A DNA stretch of 64,000 bases from Actinomycetales bacterium UBA1383 (GTDB lineage Bacteria; Actinomycetota; Actinomycetes; Actinomycetales; Actinomycetaceae): the NCBI GenBank assembly GCA_002305415.1, contig DBQX01000046.1, positions 95,202-159,201 of the forward strand, read 5' to 3'. Made by a program: the position numbers and the translations under genes. The notes under the pieces were generated by a model that saw only the letters and a list, made by a program, of their open reading frames with translations, had not been told where the DNA came from and did not search any database. Shown one piece after another: positions 26,811-34,578 of this stretch; the first letter of the stretch is position 1; the number at the start of each line of letters is the position of its first letter.

Positions 26811-28589
26811 ATGTCTGAATCCATCAAGATGCCCGCCCTCGGCGAGTCCGTCACCGAAGGAACCGTCACCCGGTGGCTCAAGCAGGTCGGCGAGCAGGTC
26901 GACGTCGACGAGCCCCTGCTCGAGGTCTCCACCGACAAGGTGGACACCGAGGTCCCCTCCCCCGTGGCGGGGGTGCTTGAGCGCATCCTCGTCGAGGAGG
27001 ACGAGACGGTGGAGGTCGGCGCCGAGCTCGCCATCATCGGCGACGGCTCGGGGATCTCCGAGTCCGGCCTGCGGGGCGTCCATGCCGAGGACGACGACGA
27101 CGCCGTCGCCTTCCAGCCGTCGCCCGCTGCTCCGCCAGCGGCGGCACCTGCGCGACCCGCGCCGGCCCCGAGCGCCCCCACACCCGCCCCTCCCGCGGGC
27201 CGGGCGGGCGGGTCAGCCGGCGGCCAGGCGGTCACCATGCCCGCCCTCGGCGAGTCCGTCACGGAGGGGACGATCACCCGGTGGCTGAAGGCCGTGGGCG
27301 AGACCGTCGAGGAGGACGAGCCGCTGCTCGAGGTCTCCACCGACAAGGTGGACACGGAAGTGCCCTCACCCGTCGGAGGGACGCTCCTCAAGATCCTCGT
27401 CCAGGAGGACGAGACGGTGGAGGTCGGCGCCGAGCTGGCCCTGATCGGAGACGCGGCAGCCGCTCCGGAGCCCCCGCAGGCAGCACCGGAACCCCAGAGC
27501 ACCGAGCCGGAACCGGCCGCTGCCGGCGAGCCAGCCCCTGAGGCGGCCCCCGCCGAGCCGACCGCAGCACCGGAGACCCAGCCCGAGACAGCCGCCGCGC
27601 AGGTTGGCGGATCGTACGTGACTCCGATCGTTCGCAAGCTGGCGCGCGAGAAGAACGTCGACCTGGCCACGATCAGCGGGACAGGAGTCGGCGGGCGAAT
27701 CCGCAAGGAGGATGTGCTCGAGGCGGCACGCAAGGCGGAGGAGGAGGCGGCGGCCAAGGCGCGCGCCGCGGAGGAGGCCTCGAAGGCCGCGGCGGCGGCA
27801 CCGACGCCCGCGGCACCGACGCCCGCGGCACCGGCGCCCGCGGCACCCTCCGCGAAGCCCGCGGCGTCACCACTCCGTGGGACCACCGAGAAGATGTCGC
27901 GCCTCCGGAAGATCATCGCCACGCGCATGGTGGAGTCGCTGCAGACCTCCGCGCAGCTCACCACGGTGATCGAGGTGGACGTCACCCGCGTCGCCGCCCT
28001 GCGCGCCCGCGCGAAGGACTCGTTCCAGGCCCGCGAGGGAGCGAAGCTGACCTTCCTGCCGTTCTTCGTCAAGGCGGCAACGGAGGCGCTGAAGGCCCAC
28101 CCGAAGATCAACGCCACGATCACGGAGAACGAGGTCATCTACCACGGTGCCGAGCACGTCGGGATCGCGGTCGACACCGAACGCGGGCTCCTGGTTCCTG
28201 TGATCAAGGATGCCGGGGACTTGAACATCGCGGGTCTCGCGAAGAAGATCGCCGACCTGGCGGCCCGGACGCGCACGAACAAGATCGGCCCCGATGAGCT
28301 GACCGGCTCGACCTTCACGATCACGAACACCGGCTCCGGCGGCGCGCTCTTCGACACCCCGATCATCAACCAGCCGGAGGTCGCGATCCTCGGGACGGGC
28401 ACGATCACGAAGCGTCCCATGGTGGTCCGCGACGCCGACGGGAACGAGACGATCGGCATCCGCTCGATGTGCTACCTCGCGCTCTCCTACGACCACAGGC
28501 TCGTGGACGGCGCCGATGCGGCGCGCTACCTCATGGCGGTGAAGGCACGCCTCGAGGAGGGTGCCTTTGAGGGCGAACTCGGGCTCTGA
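26811..28589 (+). CDS. sucB: 2-oxoglutarate/pyruvate dehydrogenase E2 (dihydrolipoamide acyltransferase)
   Basis: Core acyltransferase of a 2-oxo-acid dehydrogenase complex. 592 residues: lipoyl domain 1 (about 5-78, lipoyl Lys in STDKVDTEVPSP), an Ala/Pro linker, lipoyl domain 2 (about 141-214, same STDKVDTEVPSP), a second linker, the peripheral-subunit-binding domain (YVTPIVRKLAREKNVDL, about 268-303), an Ala/Pro linker and the catalytic domain ending in SYDHRLVDGADAARYL with His and Asp. Two lipoyl domains are usual in actinobacteria, where one E2 serves both the pyruvate and 2-oxoglutarate complexes; AceE, encoded at 53.4 kb, would then use it. Start after AGGAG. Confidence 0.93.
   Translation: MSESIKMPALGESVTEGTVTRWLKQVGEQVDVDEPLLEVSTDKVDTEVPSPVAGVLERILVEEDETVEVGAELAIIGDGSGISESGLRGVHAEDDDDAVAFQPSPAAPPAAAPARPAPAPSAPTPAPPAGRAGGSAGGQAVTMPALGESVTEGTITRWLKAVGETVEEDEPLLEVSTDKVDTEVPSPVGGTLLKILVQEDETVEVGAELALIGDAAAAPEPPQAAPEPQSTEPEPAAAGEPAPEAAPAEPTAAPETQPETAAAQVGGSYVTPIVRKLAREKNVDLATISGTGVGGRIRKEDVLEAARKAEEEAAAKARAAEEASKAAAAAPTPAAPTPAAPAPAAPSAKPAASPLRGTTEKMSRLRKIIATRMVESLQTSAQLTTVIEVDVTRVAALRARAKDSFQAREGAKLTFLPFFVKAATEALKAHPKINATITENEVIYHGAEHVGIAVDTERGLLVPVIKDAGDLNIAGLAKKIADLAARTRTNKIGPDELTGSTFTITNTGSGGALFDTPIINQPEVAILGTGTITKRPMVVRDADGNETIGIRSMCYLALSYDHRLVDGADAARYLMAVKARLEEGAFEGELGL
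26831..27436 (+). repeat. duplicated lipoyl-domain DNA in sucB
   Basis: Bases 26831-27028 and 27239-27436 are highly similar at DNA level, period 408 bases, with long identical runs around the lipoyl-lysine codons. The similarity suggests recent duplication or gene conversion. Confidence 0.8.
27797..27841 (+). repeat. 15-bp repeats in the sucB Ala/Pro linker
   Basis: Three tandem units of GGCACCGACGCCCGC (the third with one change) encode an APTPA-type flexible linker. Confidence 0.85.
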
Positions 28590-28598
28590 CCCCGTCAC

Positions 28599-28634
28599 TG
28601 AGCGGGCCCGGCCATGCACGGCCGGGCCCGCTCA
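28599..28634. terminator. bidirectional terminator after sucB
   Basis: GAGCGGGCCCGGCC and its exact complement flank the six-base loop ATGCAC, extended by one T:A pair. It sits between convergent genes and overlaps the last codon of the pseudokinase gene. Confidence 0.8.
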
Positions 28635-29900
28635 CGGTGTCCGGCAGGTCCGCACCTCCGCGATCCGCCAGCCGGGGCCGTCCTCGGTGAGGTCCACGTC
28701 GACGCAGTGCGCACGCTGGGCCGGGATCTCCACGATCTCCCCGCCGAGGATCCGCCGGTGCGCGAGCTGGCGCACCTCGAGTCGCGCGGTGAAGGTGCCA
28801 CGCGATCGTGCGACAGCTGACAGCTGCTCGATCGCGGTGCCGTAGCCCTCGAAGACCAGATCCGTGGCGACCATCTCGCGGATGAGGTCCTCGTCGCGCG
28901 TCCGATCCGCCACACCGGTCACGTACACACCGTCCAGCGCGGCAGCGTCCCGGTCAGCCAGCGCCTGGTCGCGCCGCTCCAGTAGCTGACCGACGACCTC
29001 CGCCGCACTGGCCTCCGTCAGGGTCGACCATCCCTCAAGTCCGCGTGGCGTGGGCGGCGCGGAGGCGTCCCGTGCCCCTGCGACCGGCGAGGCCAAGGCC
29101 ATCACTGCGGCTGCCACGAGAACGGCCACGCCGGCGACCGCGACCACGCGCGTCGTGACCCGACGGTGCGGTGCCAGTACCGTCGGCGCGGAGGCAGCGC
29201 GCAGCTGTGCGCCCGCGAGGGTGGGTGCGGACGGGAGTTCGACCGGCGCACCGCGTCCCAGCAGGAACGCCCACGTCGCGAAGTCCCGGGCCGTCGGACG
29301 GTCACGGGGGTCGTCGGCGAGCGCGCTGCCCACCGCGCTGAGGACGGCGGGATCGTCACCACTCGCCCACGCCAGGGTTCGGCCGAGCGACCAGACGTCG
29401 GCCGGGGCCGTCGCGGGTCCGTCGTCGAGTTCAGGCGGAACGTACCCGGTGTGGCCGCGCTCCGCACCACCGTGCCCGATCACGTCGATGAGGACCGGCC
29501 GGCCGCCGGGACCGATCAGGATGTTCGCAGGCGACACGTCGCCGTGGACGAGTCCACGCCCGTGGAGGGCCGCGAGCGCGTCAGCCGCCGCTCGCCACAC
29601 GGTGACGACCTCGCCCGCCCCCAGCGACGACCTCGAATTCACGAGAGTCGCGAGAGCCGGCCCCACCACCAGTTCCATCACCACCGCCACACGACCGCCG
29701 GTGAGCTTCACCATCTGGTGGATCTCCGGCAGGTGCGCATGGCGGAGCTCGGCGAGCCGGCGGATCCGCTCGATCCGTTCGTCCTCCGGCACGATGGTGG
29801 CCACCCAGGGCTCGCCACGCTCGTCCCTCACGGCCAACACCGCGCCCGCGGCCCCGAAGCCGGCCGGACCCATCACCTCGTAGCCTGGGATCGTCGTCAC
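28632..29900 (-). CDS. membrane-anchored pseudokinase with extracellular NTF2-like domain
   Basis: 422 residues. The first 230 or so have a Ser/Thr kinase fold: GPAGFGAAG as a loose Gly loop, GLVHGDVSPANILIG as catalytic loop, VLIDVIG where DFG should be, GYVPPELDD for APE, and DVWSLGRTLAW. The ATP-binding Lys of VAxK is absent (PWVATIV) and the DFG Gly is displaced, so catalysis is doubtful. One membrane span lies near residue 255-275 (VVAVAGVAVLVAAAVMAL). The outer part resembles NTF2/SnoaL-like domains of secreted actinobacterial proteins. GTG 29900 lies seven bases after TAGCGT. It occupies the place where lipB-lipA lie in M. tuberculosis. Confidence 0.7.
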   Translation of the reverse strand: MTTIPGYEVMGPAGFGAAGAVLAVRDERGEPWVATIVPEDERIERIRRLAELRHAHLPEIHQMVKLTGGRVAVVMELVVGPALATLVNSRSSLGAGEVVTVWRAAADALAALHGRGLVHGDVSPANILIGPGGRPVLIDVIGHGGAERGHTGYVPPELDDGPATAPADVWSLGRTLAWASGDDPAVLSAVGSALADDPRDRPTARDFATWAFLLGRGAPVELPSAPTLAGAQLRAASAPTVLAPHRRVTTRVVAVAGVAVLVAAAVMALASPVAGARDASAPPTPRGLEGWSTLTEASAAEVVGQLLERRDQALADRDAAALDGVYVTGVADRTRDEDLIREMVATDLVFEGYGTAIEQLSAVARSRGTFTARLEVRQLAHRRILGGEIVEIPAQRAHCVDVDLTEDGPGWRIAEVRTCRTP

Positions 29901-30019
29901 CCTGGTGACGCTAGCGGAGACGCCTTGCCCCACGCCCGGCTCATCCACAGCCTCCTGGTGGGCCCGCCCGTGTCCCGCCCTGAAAACGTGTGGTCCGCGA
30001 GTGGCTAGAATCTGTAGCC

Positions 30020-30727
30020 ATGTCGACTCCCGCCGCGCCGAAGACCACGAAGCCCAAGAAGCGACGCTGGTACCACAACTTCTACGACGCCTACCGTCTC
30101 ACGGCGGCTGCGGAGCCGTGGGTTGGCTGGGCGATGGCGGGGACGTTCCTCGGTGCCATCGCGATCGGCGCGGGGATCGGCTACACCGTTGGCCACCCGA
30201 TCTACGCCGGCTTCCTCGGCGGTCTCGTGGGGCTCACCCTCGCGATGTGGGTGCTGTCCTGGCGGGTGCGTGCCGTGTCCTACCGACAGATCGAGGGTCA
30301 GCCGGGCGCCTCGATCGCCGTGCTGGACCAGATCAAGCGGGGGTGGAACATCGAGCAGGAGCCGGTGGCGATGAACCCCCGGACCCAGGACCTCGTCTTC
30401 CGCATGGTCGGAAGGCCCGGGATCGTTCTGATCGCCGAGGGGCCGGCCACGCGGACCAAGAAGCTCCTCAAGGACGAGGAACGCAAGGTCGCCCGCGTCG
30501 CGCCGGGTGTGCCGGTCCACTTCATCCAGGTCGGGAACGACGAGGGCCAGACTCCGCTCACCAAGCTGCAGGGCGCGGTACGCAAGCTCCCCAAGAAGCT
30601 CACCGCCGCCGAGGTGGCGCAAGTCTCCAATCGGCTGCGCTCCCTGGGCGGGGCGCGCCCACCCATCCCGAAGGGTATCGATCCCTTCCGTGCCCGCCCG
30701 GACCGGAAGGGCATGCGCGGGCGCTGA
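30020..30727 (+). CDS. DUF4191 membrane protein
   Basis: 235 residues of the actinobacterial DUF4191 family. Basic N-terminus (KTTKPKKRRWYHNFYDAYR), two membrane spans at about 39-60 and 64-84, then a cytoplasmic domain containing GWNIEQEPVAMNPRTQDLVF and VGRPGIVLIAEGP. Function unknown. ATG 30020 lies eight bases after TAGAAT. It precedes glnA1 as its counterpart Rv2219 does in M. tuberculosis. Confidence 0.87.
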   Translation: MSTPAAPKTTKPKKRRWYHNFYDAYRLTAAAEPWVGWAMAGTFLGAIAIGAGIGYTVGHPIYAGFLGGLVGLTLAMWVLSWRVRAVSYRQIEGQPGASIAVLDQIKRGWNIEQEPVAMNPRTQDLVFRMVGRPGIVLIAEGPATRTKKLLKDEERKVARVAPGVPVHFIQVGNDEGQTPLTKLQGAVRKLPKKLTAAEVAQVSNRLRSLGGARPPIPKGIDPFRARPDRKGMRGR

Positions 30728-30751
30728 GTTCGGTCGGCGCCACGCCGGCTC

Positions 30752-30805
30752 GTAACACTCTCGACACGTTGAAGTGACACCGAGGTAACTGCGTCTCGCT
30801 AGCGT
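30752..30805 (+). promoter_or_regulatory. phased GlnR-like operator and promoter of glnA1
   Basis: Four half-sites spaced exactly 11 bases apart: GTAAC (30752), GACAC (30763), GTGAC (30774) and GTAAC (30785), i.e. GTAAC-n6-GACAC-n6-GTGAC-n6-GTAAC. This fits the known GlnR box (gTnAC-n6-GaAAC repeated). A -10 candidate TAGCGT follows at 30800-30805, placing the sites where an activator would bind. Confidence 0.65.
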
Positions 30806-30845
30806 GGGACCAGCCCGCCGAGAGGTGGGACCATCCTGCCGAGAG
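30804..30845 (+). repeat. 21-bp tandem repeat in the glnA1 leader
   Basis: Two adjacent 21-base units starting GTGGGACCA and ending CCGAGAG (19 of 21 identical) lie between the predicted promoter and the ribosome site. Confidence 0.7.
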
Positions 30846-30859
30846 ATGAGGAGCAGTGG

Positions 30860-32284
30860 ATGTTCTCCAACGCTGACGAAGCGATCGCCTATACGCGCCA
30901 GGAGGGCGTCGAGTTCATCGACGTGCGCTTCTGCGACCTGCCCGGCGTGATGCAGCACTTCAACATCCCCGTCGAAACCTTCACGGACGAGGTCTTCACC
31001 GAGGGGCTCATGTTCGATGGGTCCTCGATCCGGGGGTTCCAGGCGATCCACGAGTCGGACATGAAGCTTGTGCCGGACGTGGCCACGGCGTACATCGACC
31101 CCTTCCGGGTGGCGAAGACGCTCATCGTGAACTTCTCGATCGTGGACCCGTTCACGGGCGAGGTGTACTCCCGCGACCCGCGCAACATCGCGGCCAAGGC
31201 CGAGGCCCACCTCCGGTCGACCGGAATCGCGGACACGGTGTACATCGGGGCCGAGGCGGAGTTCTACGTCTTCGACGACATCCGGTTCTCCACCAGTGCC
31301 CAGTCCAGCTACTACCACATCGACTCCAACGAGGCGGCGTGGAACACCGGCCGCGCCGAGGAGGGTGGCAACCGCGGCTACAAGACGCGTTTCAAGGGCG
31401 GTTACTTCCCGGTCTCCCCGAACGACCAGATGGCTGACCTGCGCGACGAGATGGTCCAGACCCTCCAGCAGGTGGGGCTCTCAGTCGAGCGCGCGCACCA
31501 CGAGGTGGGAACCGCGGGCCAGATGGAGATCAACTACCGCTTCAACTCCCTGCTCGCTGCCGCTGACGACATGATGAAGTTCAAGTACGTCATCAAGAAC
31601 ACCGCGTGGACGGCCGGCAAGACCGCCACGTTCATGCCGAAGCCCCTCTTCGGGGACAACGGCTCCGGCATGCACACGCACGTCTCGCTGTGGAAGGACG
31701 GCAACCCGCTCTTCGCCGACGAGCGGGGCTACGGCGGCCTCTCCGACGTCGCACGCTGGTACATCGGCGGCCTCCTGCGGCACGCCCCCTCGCTGCTGGC
31801 GTTCACGAACCCGTCGGTGAACTCCTACCACCGGCTCGTCCCCGGCTTCGAGGCACCGGTCAACCTGGTCTACTCGGCGCGCAACCGTTCCGCCTGTATC
31901 CGAATCCCCGTGACGGGAACCTCACCGAAGTCCAAGCGCCTCGAGTTCCGGGTCCCGGACCCGTCGTCGAACCCGTACCTCGCGTTCTCCGCCATCCTGA
32001 TGGCCGGGCTGGACGGCATCAAGAACCGCATCGAGCCTGCCGACCCGATCGACAAGGACCTCTACGAACTGCCGCCGGAGGAGCACGCCCTCATCGACCA
32101 GGTCCCCGACTCCCTGCCGAAGGTTCTCGAGTCGCTCGAGGAGGACCACGACTACCTCACCGACGGCGACGTGTTCACCCCCGACCTGATCGAGACGTGG
32201 ATCGACTACAAGCGGGCCTACGAGATCGACCCGCTGCGACTGCGGCCGCACCCGCACGAGTTCGAGCTCTACTACGACCTGTGA
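30860..32284 (+). CDS. glnA1: glutamine synthetase type I (adenylylated form)
   Basis: Makes glutamine from glutamate, ammonia and ATP. 474 residues. Motifs: FDGSSIRGFQAIHESDM (N-terminal Asp flap), GAEAEFYVFD (metal), NGSGMHTHVSLWKDG (ATP and metal), the glutamate flap NPSVNSYHRLVPGFEAPVN, and RIPVTGTSPKSKRLEFRVPD. The adenylylation Tyr is in DKDLYELPPEEHAL, so GlnE can control it. ATG 30860 follows GATGAGGAG. The GlnR-like operator upstream suggests induction under nitrogen limitation. It ends at a strong terminator. Confidence 0.96.
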   Translation: MFSNADEAIAYTRQEGVEFIDVRFCDLPGVMQHFNIPVETFTDEVFTEGLMFDGSSIRGFQAIHESDMKLVPDVATAYIDPFRVAKTLIVNFSIVDPFTGEVYSRDPRNIAAKAEAHLRSTGIADTVYIGAEAEFYVFDDIRFSTSAQSSYYHIDSNEAAWNTGRAEEGGNRGYKTRFKGGYFPVSPNDQMADLRDEMVQTLQQVGLSVERAHHEVGTAGQMEINYRFNSLLAAADDMMKFKYVIKNTAWTAGKTATFMPKPLFGDNGSGMHTHVSLWKDGNPLFADERGYGGLSDVARWYIGGLLRHAPSLLAFTNPSVNSYHRLVPGFEAPVNLVYSARNRSACIRIPVTGTSPKSKRLEFRVPDPSSNPYLAFSAILMAGLDGIKNRIEPADPIDKDLYELPPEEHALIDQVPDSLPKVLESLEEDHDYLTDGDVFTPDLIETWIDYKRAYEIDPLRLRPHPHEFELYYDL

Positions 32285-32316
32285 GCACTCGCACCAGCTG
32301 ACTGCACCCGCCGCAG

Positions 32317-32355
32317 GCCCGAGGGCCGCCGTGGATTCCACGGCGGCCCTCGGGC
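32317..32355. terminator. bidirectional terminator after glnA1
   Basis: A perfect 18-base stem (GCCCGAGGGCCGCCGTGG and complement) with a three-base loop lies between convergent genes. Confidence 0.85.
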
Positions 32356-32386
32356 TCGTGATGGGCGGGGGCCTCGCCCTCCCGGG

Positions 32387-33103
32387 TCAGGCGGGTGTCC
32401 GCGCCTGTTCGCGACGCGCCGCCCACGTCGCGTACGCGATCCCGAACAAGGCCGCGATGCCGATCTGACCGGTCGTCAGCAGCCGTCCCGCCCCGGGTGC
32501 GGCCGCCGAGATGAGGCTGATGGCCTGGATCACCGCGACCGCGATCACAATCGAGATGATGATGTGTCGCAGGCCCATCTTGGACCCGAAGGTGACGATC
32601 ATGCAGCCGATGATGCCGGGCACCGCGTAGGAGAAGGCGCCGAGGATGGAGGCGGGCAGGGCGGAGACCAGGGCTGCCCCGCCCACGATCACGACGAGCA
32701 GGATCGCGAGGTTCGTCAGCGTGGACGCCACGAGCCCGAAGACGGCCGCGAGTTCCGCCCTCCGGGATCCCGCCTCGGTCCCGAGCGCGTTCTGGACGGC
32801 ACCTACGGCGGGCATCCTCATGTTGCCGATGTTCCCGGAGAGGAAGGACATGTAGGTGCCGACCGGGCCAAGCACCGGGAAATACGAGACCGGCTCGATC
32901 ACCCAGATGACGCCCACGAAGCTGACCGCGAACACGATGCCGGAGGCGAGGACGGTCGTGTCCACCCCGTGACCGAGGACGACCGACAGGTAGACGGGAA
33001 TCGAGAAGCTCATGACGAGGGCGACGGACAGCGTGAGGCGCCCGATGCGGTGGACCCTCCGGGAGAATGCCGCGTCGTAATCGACCCGTTCCGTACCGTT
33101 CAT
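32387..33103 (-). CDS. membrane protein, partner of DUF5058 protein
   Basis: 238 residues with six or seven hydrophobic spans. The segment PVGTYMSFLSGNIGNMRMPA between spans 2 and 3 is polar and Gly-rich, as in transport proteins. I know no function; proteins like this are found next to DUF5058 genes, and the pair looks like a two-subunit transporter. ATG 33103 follows ATAGGAGG. It lies 12 bases after the DUF5058 gene. Substrate unknown. Confidence 0.65.
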   Translation of the reverse strand: MNGTERVDYDAAFSRRVHRIGRLTLSVALVMSFSIPVYLSVVLGHGVDTTVLASGIVFAVSFVGVIWVIEPVSYFPVLGPVGTYMSFLSGNIGNMRMPAVGAVQNALGTEAGSRRAELAAVFGLVASTLTNLAILLVVIVGGAALVSALPASILGAFSYAVPGIIGCMIVTFGSKMGLRHIIISIVIAVAVIQAISLISAAAPGAGRLLTTGQIGIAALFGIAYATWAARREQARTPA

Positions 33104-33115
33104 GATCTCTGCCTC

Positions 33116-33847
33116 CTATCCGTCAACCACGGCGCCCACGACCATGGCGAGCACGATCGCGAAACCCATGGACCACTCGGCGAGCCACTTCCACTTCGGA
33201 TGCTGCCGGGACAACCACATGAAGAACCACATGGCCGCGGCACCGACGATCAGTGCCGCGAGGACGCCGTAGGTGGGTGATGCGGGCGGCGCAGGGGACA
33301 CGGTCTTGCGGACCTCGCCCCACCCCATCGTGAAGAACACGACGAAGGGCGCGACCGCGCCGATGAGCTTGATCATCAGGGGGTTCGACTTGCTCAGCCT
33401 CTGCTGGGTGGTGTCGAGCCCCTTCGTGAGGAGGATCGTCGAGATCAACCACCCGGAGCCGCCCAGTGCCATGACCCACGCGGCGGTGGCCAGCAGTGTG
33501 GGCGTGAAGTCGGGGGTCCCGACTGTGTAGCCGGAGCCGGCGGCCGACGTCAGCGATTCGAACGCGGCGGAACCGATCACGCCCACACGGGACAGGGTGA
33601 TCGGCGCGCCGATCAGGCCGATGAGCACCACGGCGATGGTGAAGACGGCGACCGCGGGCCCCGCGGTCGCGATCGTGCCCACCTTGAGGGAACGGCGCAC
33701 CTCCTCGGGACTCAGGACATCCGTGTCGCGCACATAGGTTCGCGCCATCCGGTAGTAGATCCACGTCTGCAGCAACACAACGGCGATGCTGCTGAGAGCG
33801 AGGACCCACACGACCGGGCTGCTCGCGATCTGCAGGGTCTCCTCCAT
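33116..33847 (-). CDS. DUF5058 family membrane protein
   Basis: 243 residues, six or seven hydrophobic spans, recognisable as DUF5058 from the N-terminal PVVWVLALSSIAVVLLQTW, the cytoplasmic LSPEEVRRSLKVGTIATAGP and ITLSRVGVIGSAAFESLTSA. ATG 33847 follows AGGAGACAC. The first gene of a two-gene operon. The family is often near amidohydrolase or peptidase genes, suggesting transport of peptide-like or amide compounds, but no such enzyme is adjacent here. Confidence 0.7.
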   Translation of the reverse strand: MEETLQIASSPVVWVLALSSIAVVLLQTWIYYRMARTYVRDTDVLSPEEVRRSLKVGTIATAGPAVAVFTIAVVLIGLIGAPITLSRVGVIGSAAFESLTSAAGSGYTVGTPDFTPTLLATAAWVMALGGSGWLISTILLTKGLDTTQQRLSKSNPLMIKLIGAVAPFVVFFTMGWGEVRKTVSPAPPASPTYGVLAALIVGAAAMWFFMWLSRQHPKWKWLAEWSMGFAIVLAMVVGAVVDG

Positions 33848-33958
33848 CGTGTCTCCTCGTGAGCCCGGAGCCGCCACGGGAGGCGGCATCGCCCCGACAA
33901 CCTGCAGGGTAGCTACTTCGAGCCCCGCCCGTTCCCCCAATCGTGGCAATCCTGACGT

Positions 33959-34567
33959 TCAGTCAGTCAGGACCTCGTCCATCCAGCGGCGCACCAGCCA
34001 GCGGCCGTTCACGTCATCCACCACCACCACACCGGTGTTCAGCAAGACCCTCCGGGTGGTGAACCCGGCGTCGACGTTGCCCGCGTGGTATCCCGCCCAC
34101 GTGCGGATGACTGCGCCGTGCGAGAAGAACACGGCGACGCCGTCGCCCACCACGCCTCGCGCGAGTTCGATCGCGGCGTTGTACCGTGCGAACACCTCCC
34201 ACCCGGACTCGCCACCCCGCATCCTCAGGTCGAGGTCTCCGTGGGCCCACGAGTCGGCCACGCGGTGGTATTCGACAACCGACTCGAGGTCGGACCGCAT
34301 CTCCAGGTCCGCGGCCAGGATCTCGCGGATGCCGGGGAGCACCACGGGTTCGATGCCGAGCTTCCTCGCGAGGGGAGCGGCCGTTTGGCCGGTCCGCGTC
34401 AGGGGCGAGGTGAAGATGCCACTGGCACCGGTCTCCGCGAGTTCCTCGGCCACCGCCTCCGCCTGTTGGTGGCCGACGGCGGTGAGGGGTGCCCCCGGCT
34501 CCGCGGTGTCCAGCGCGCGGGTGAGGTTGGCACGGGTCTGCCCGTGCCGCACGAGGATGAGTCTCAT
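33959..34567 (-). CDS. histidine phosphatase (phosphoglycerate mutase family)
   Basis: 202 residues with the phosphohistidine motif LILVRHGQTRANL at the N-terminus, the second Arg/Glu region (TSPLTRTGQTAAPLA), and FFSHGAVIRTW with the second catalytic His. Probably a small-molecule phosphatase; substrate unknown. ATG 34567 follows GAGGAG, 11 bases after the glnE stop, so it is the third gene of glnA2-glnE-phosphatase. Confidence 0.87.
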   Translation of the reverse strand: MRLILVRHGQTRANLTRALDTAEPGAPLTAVGHQQAEAVAEELAETGASGIFTSPLTRTGQTAAPLARKLGIEPVVLPGIREILAADLEMRSDLESVVEYHRVADSWAHGDLDLRMRGGESGWEVFARYNAAIELARGVVGDGVAVFFSHGAVIRTWAGYHAGNVDAGFTTRRVLLNTGVVVVDDVNGRWLVRRWMDEVLTD

Positions 34568-34578
34568 GCCACCACTCC

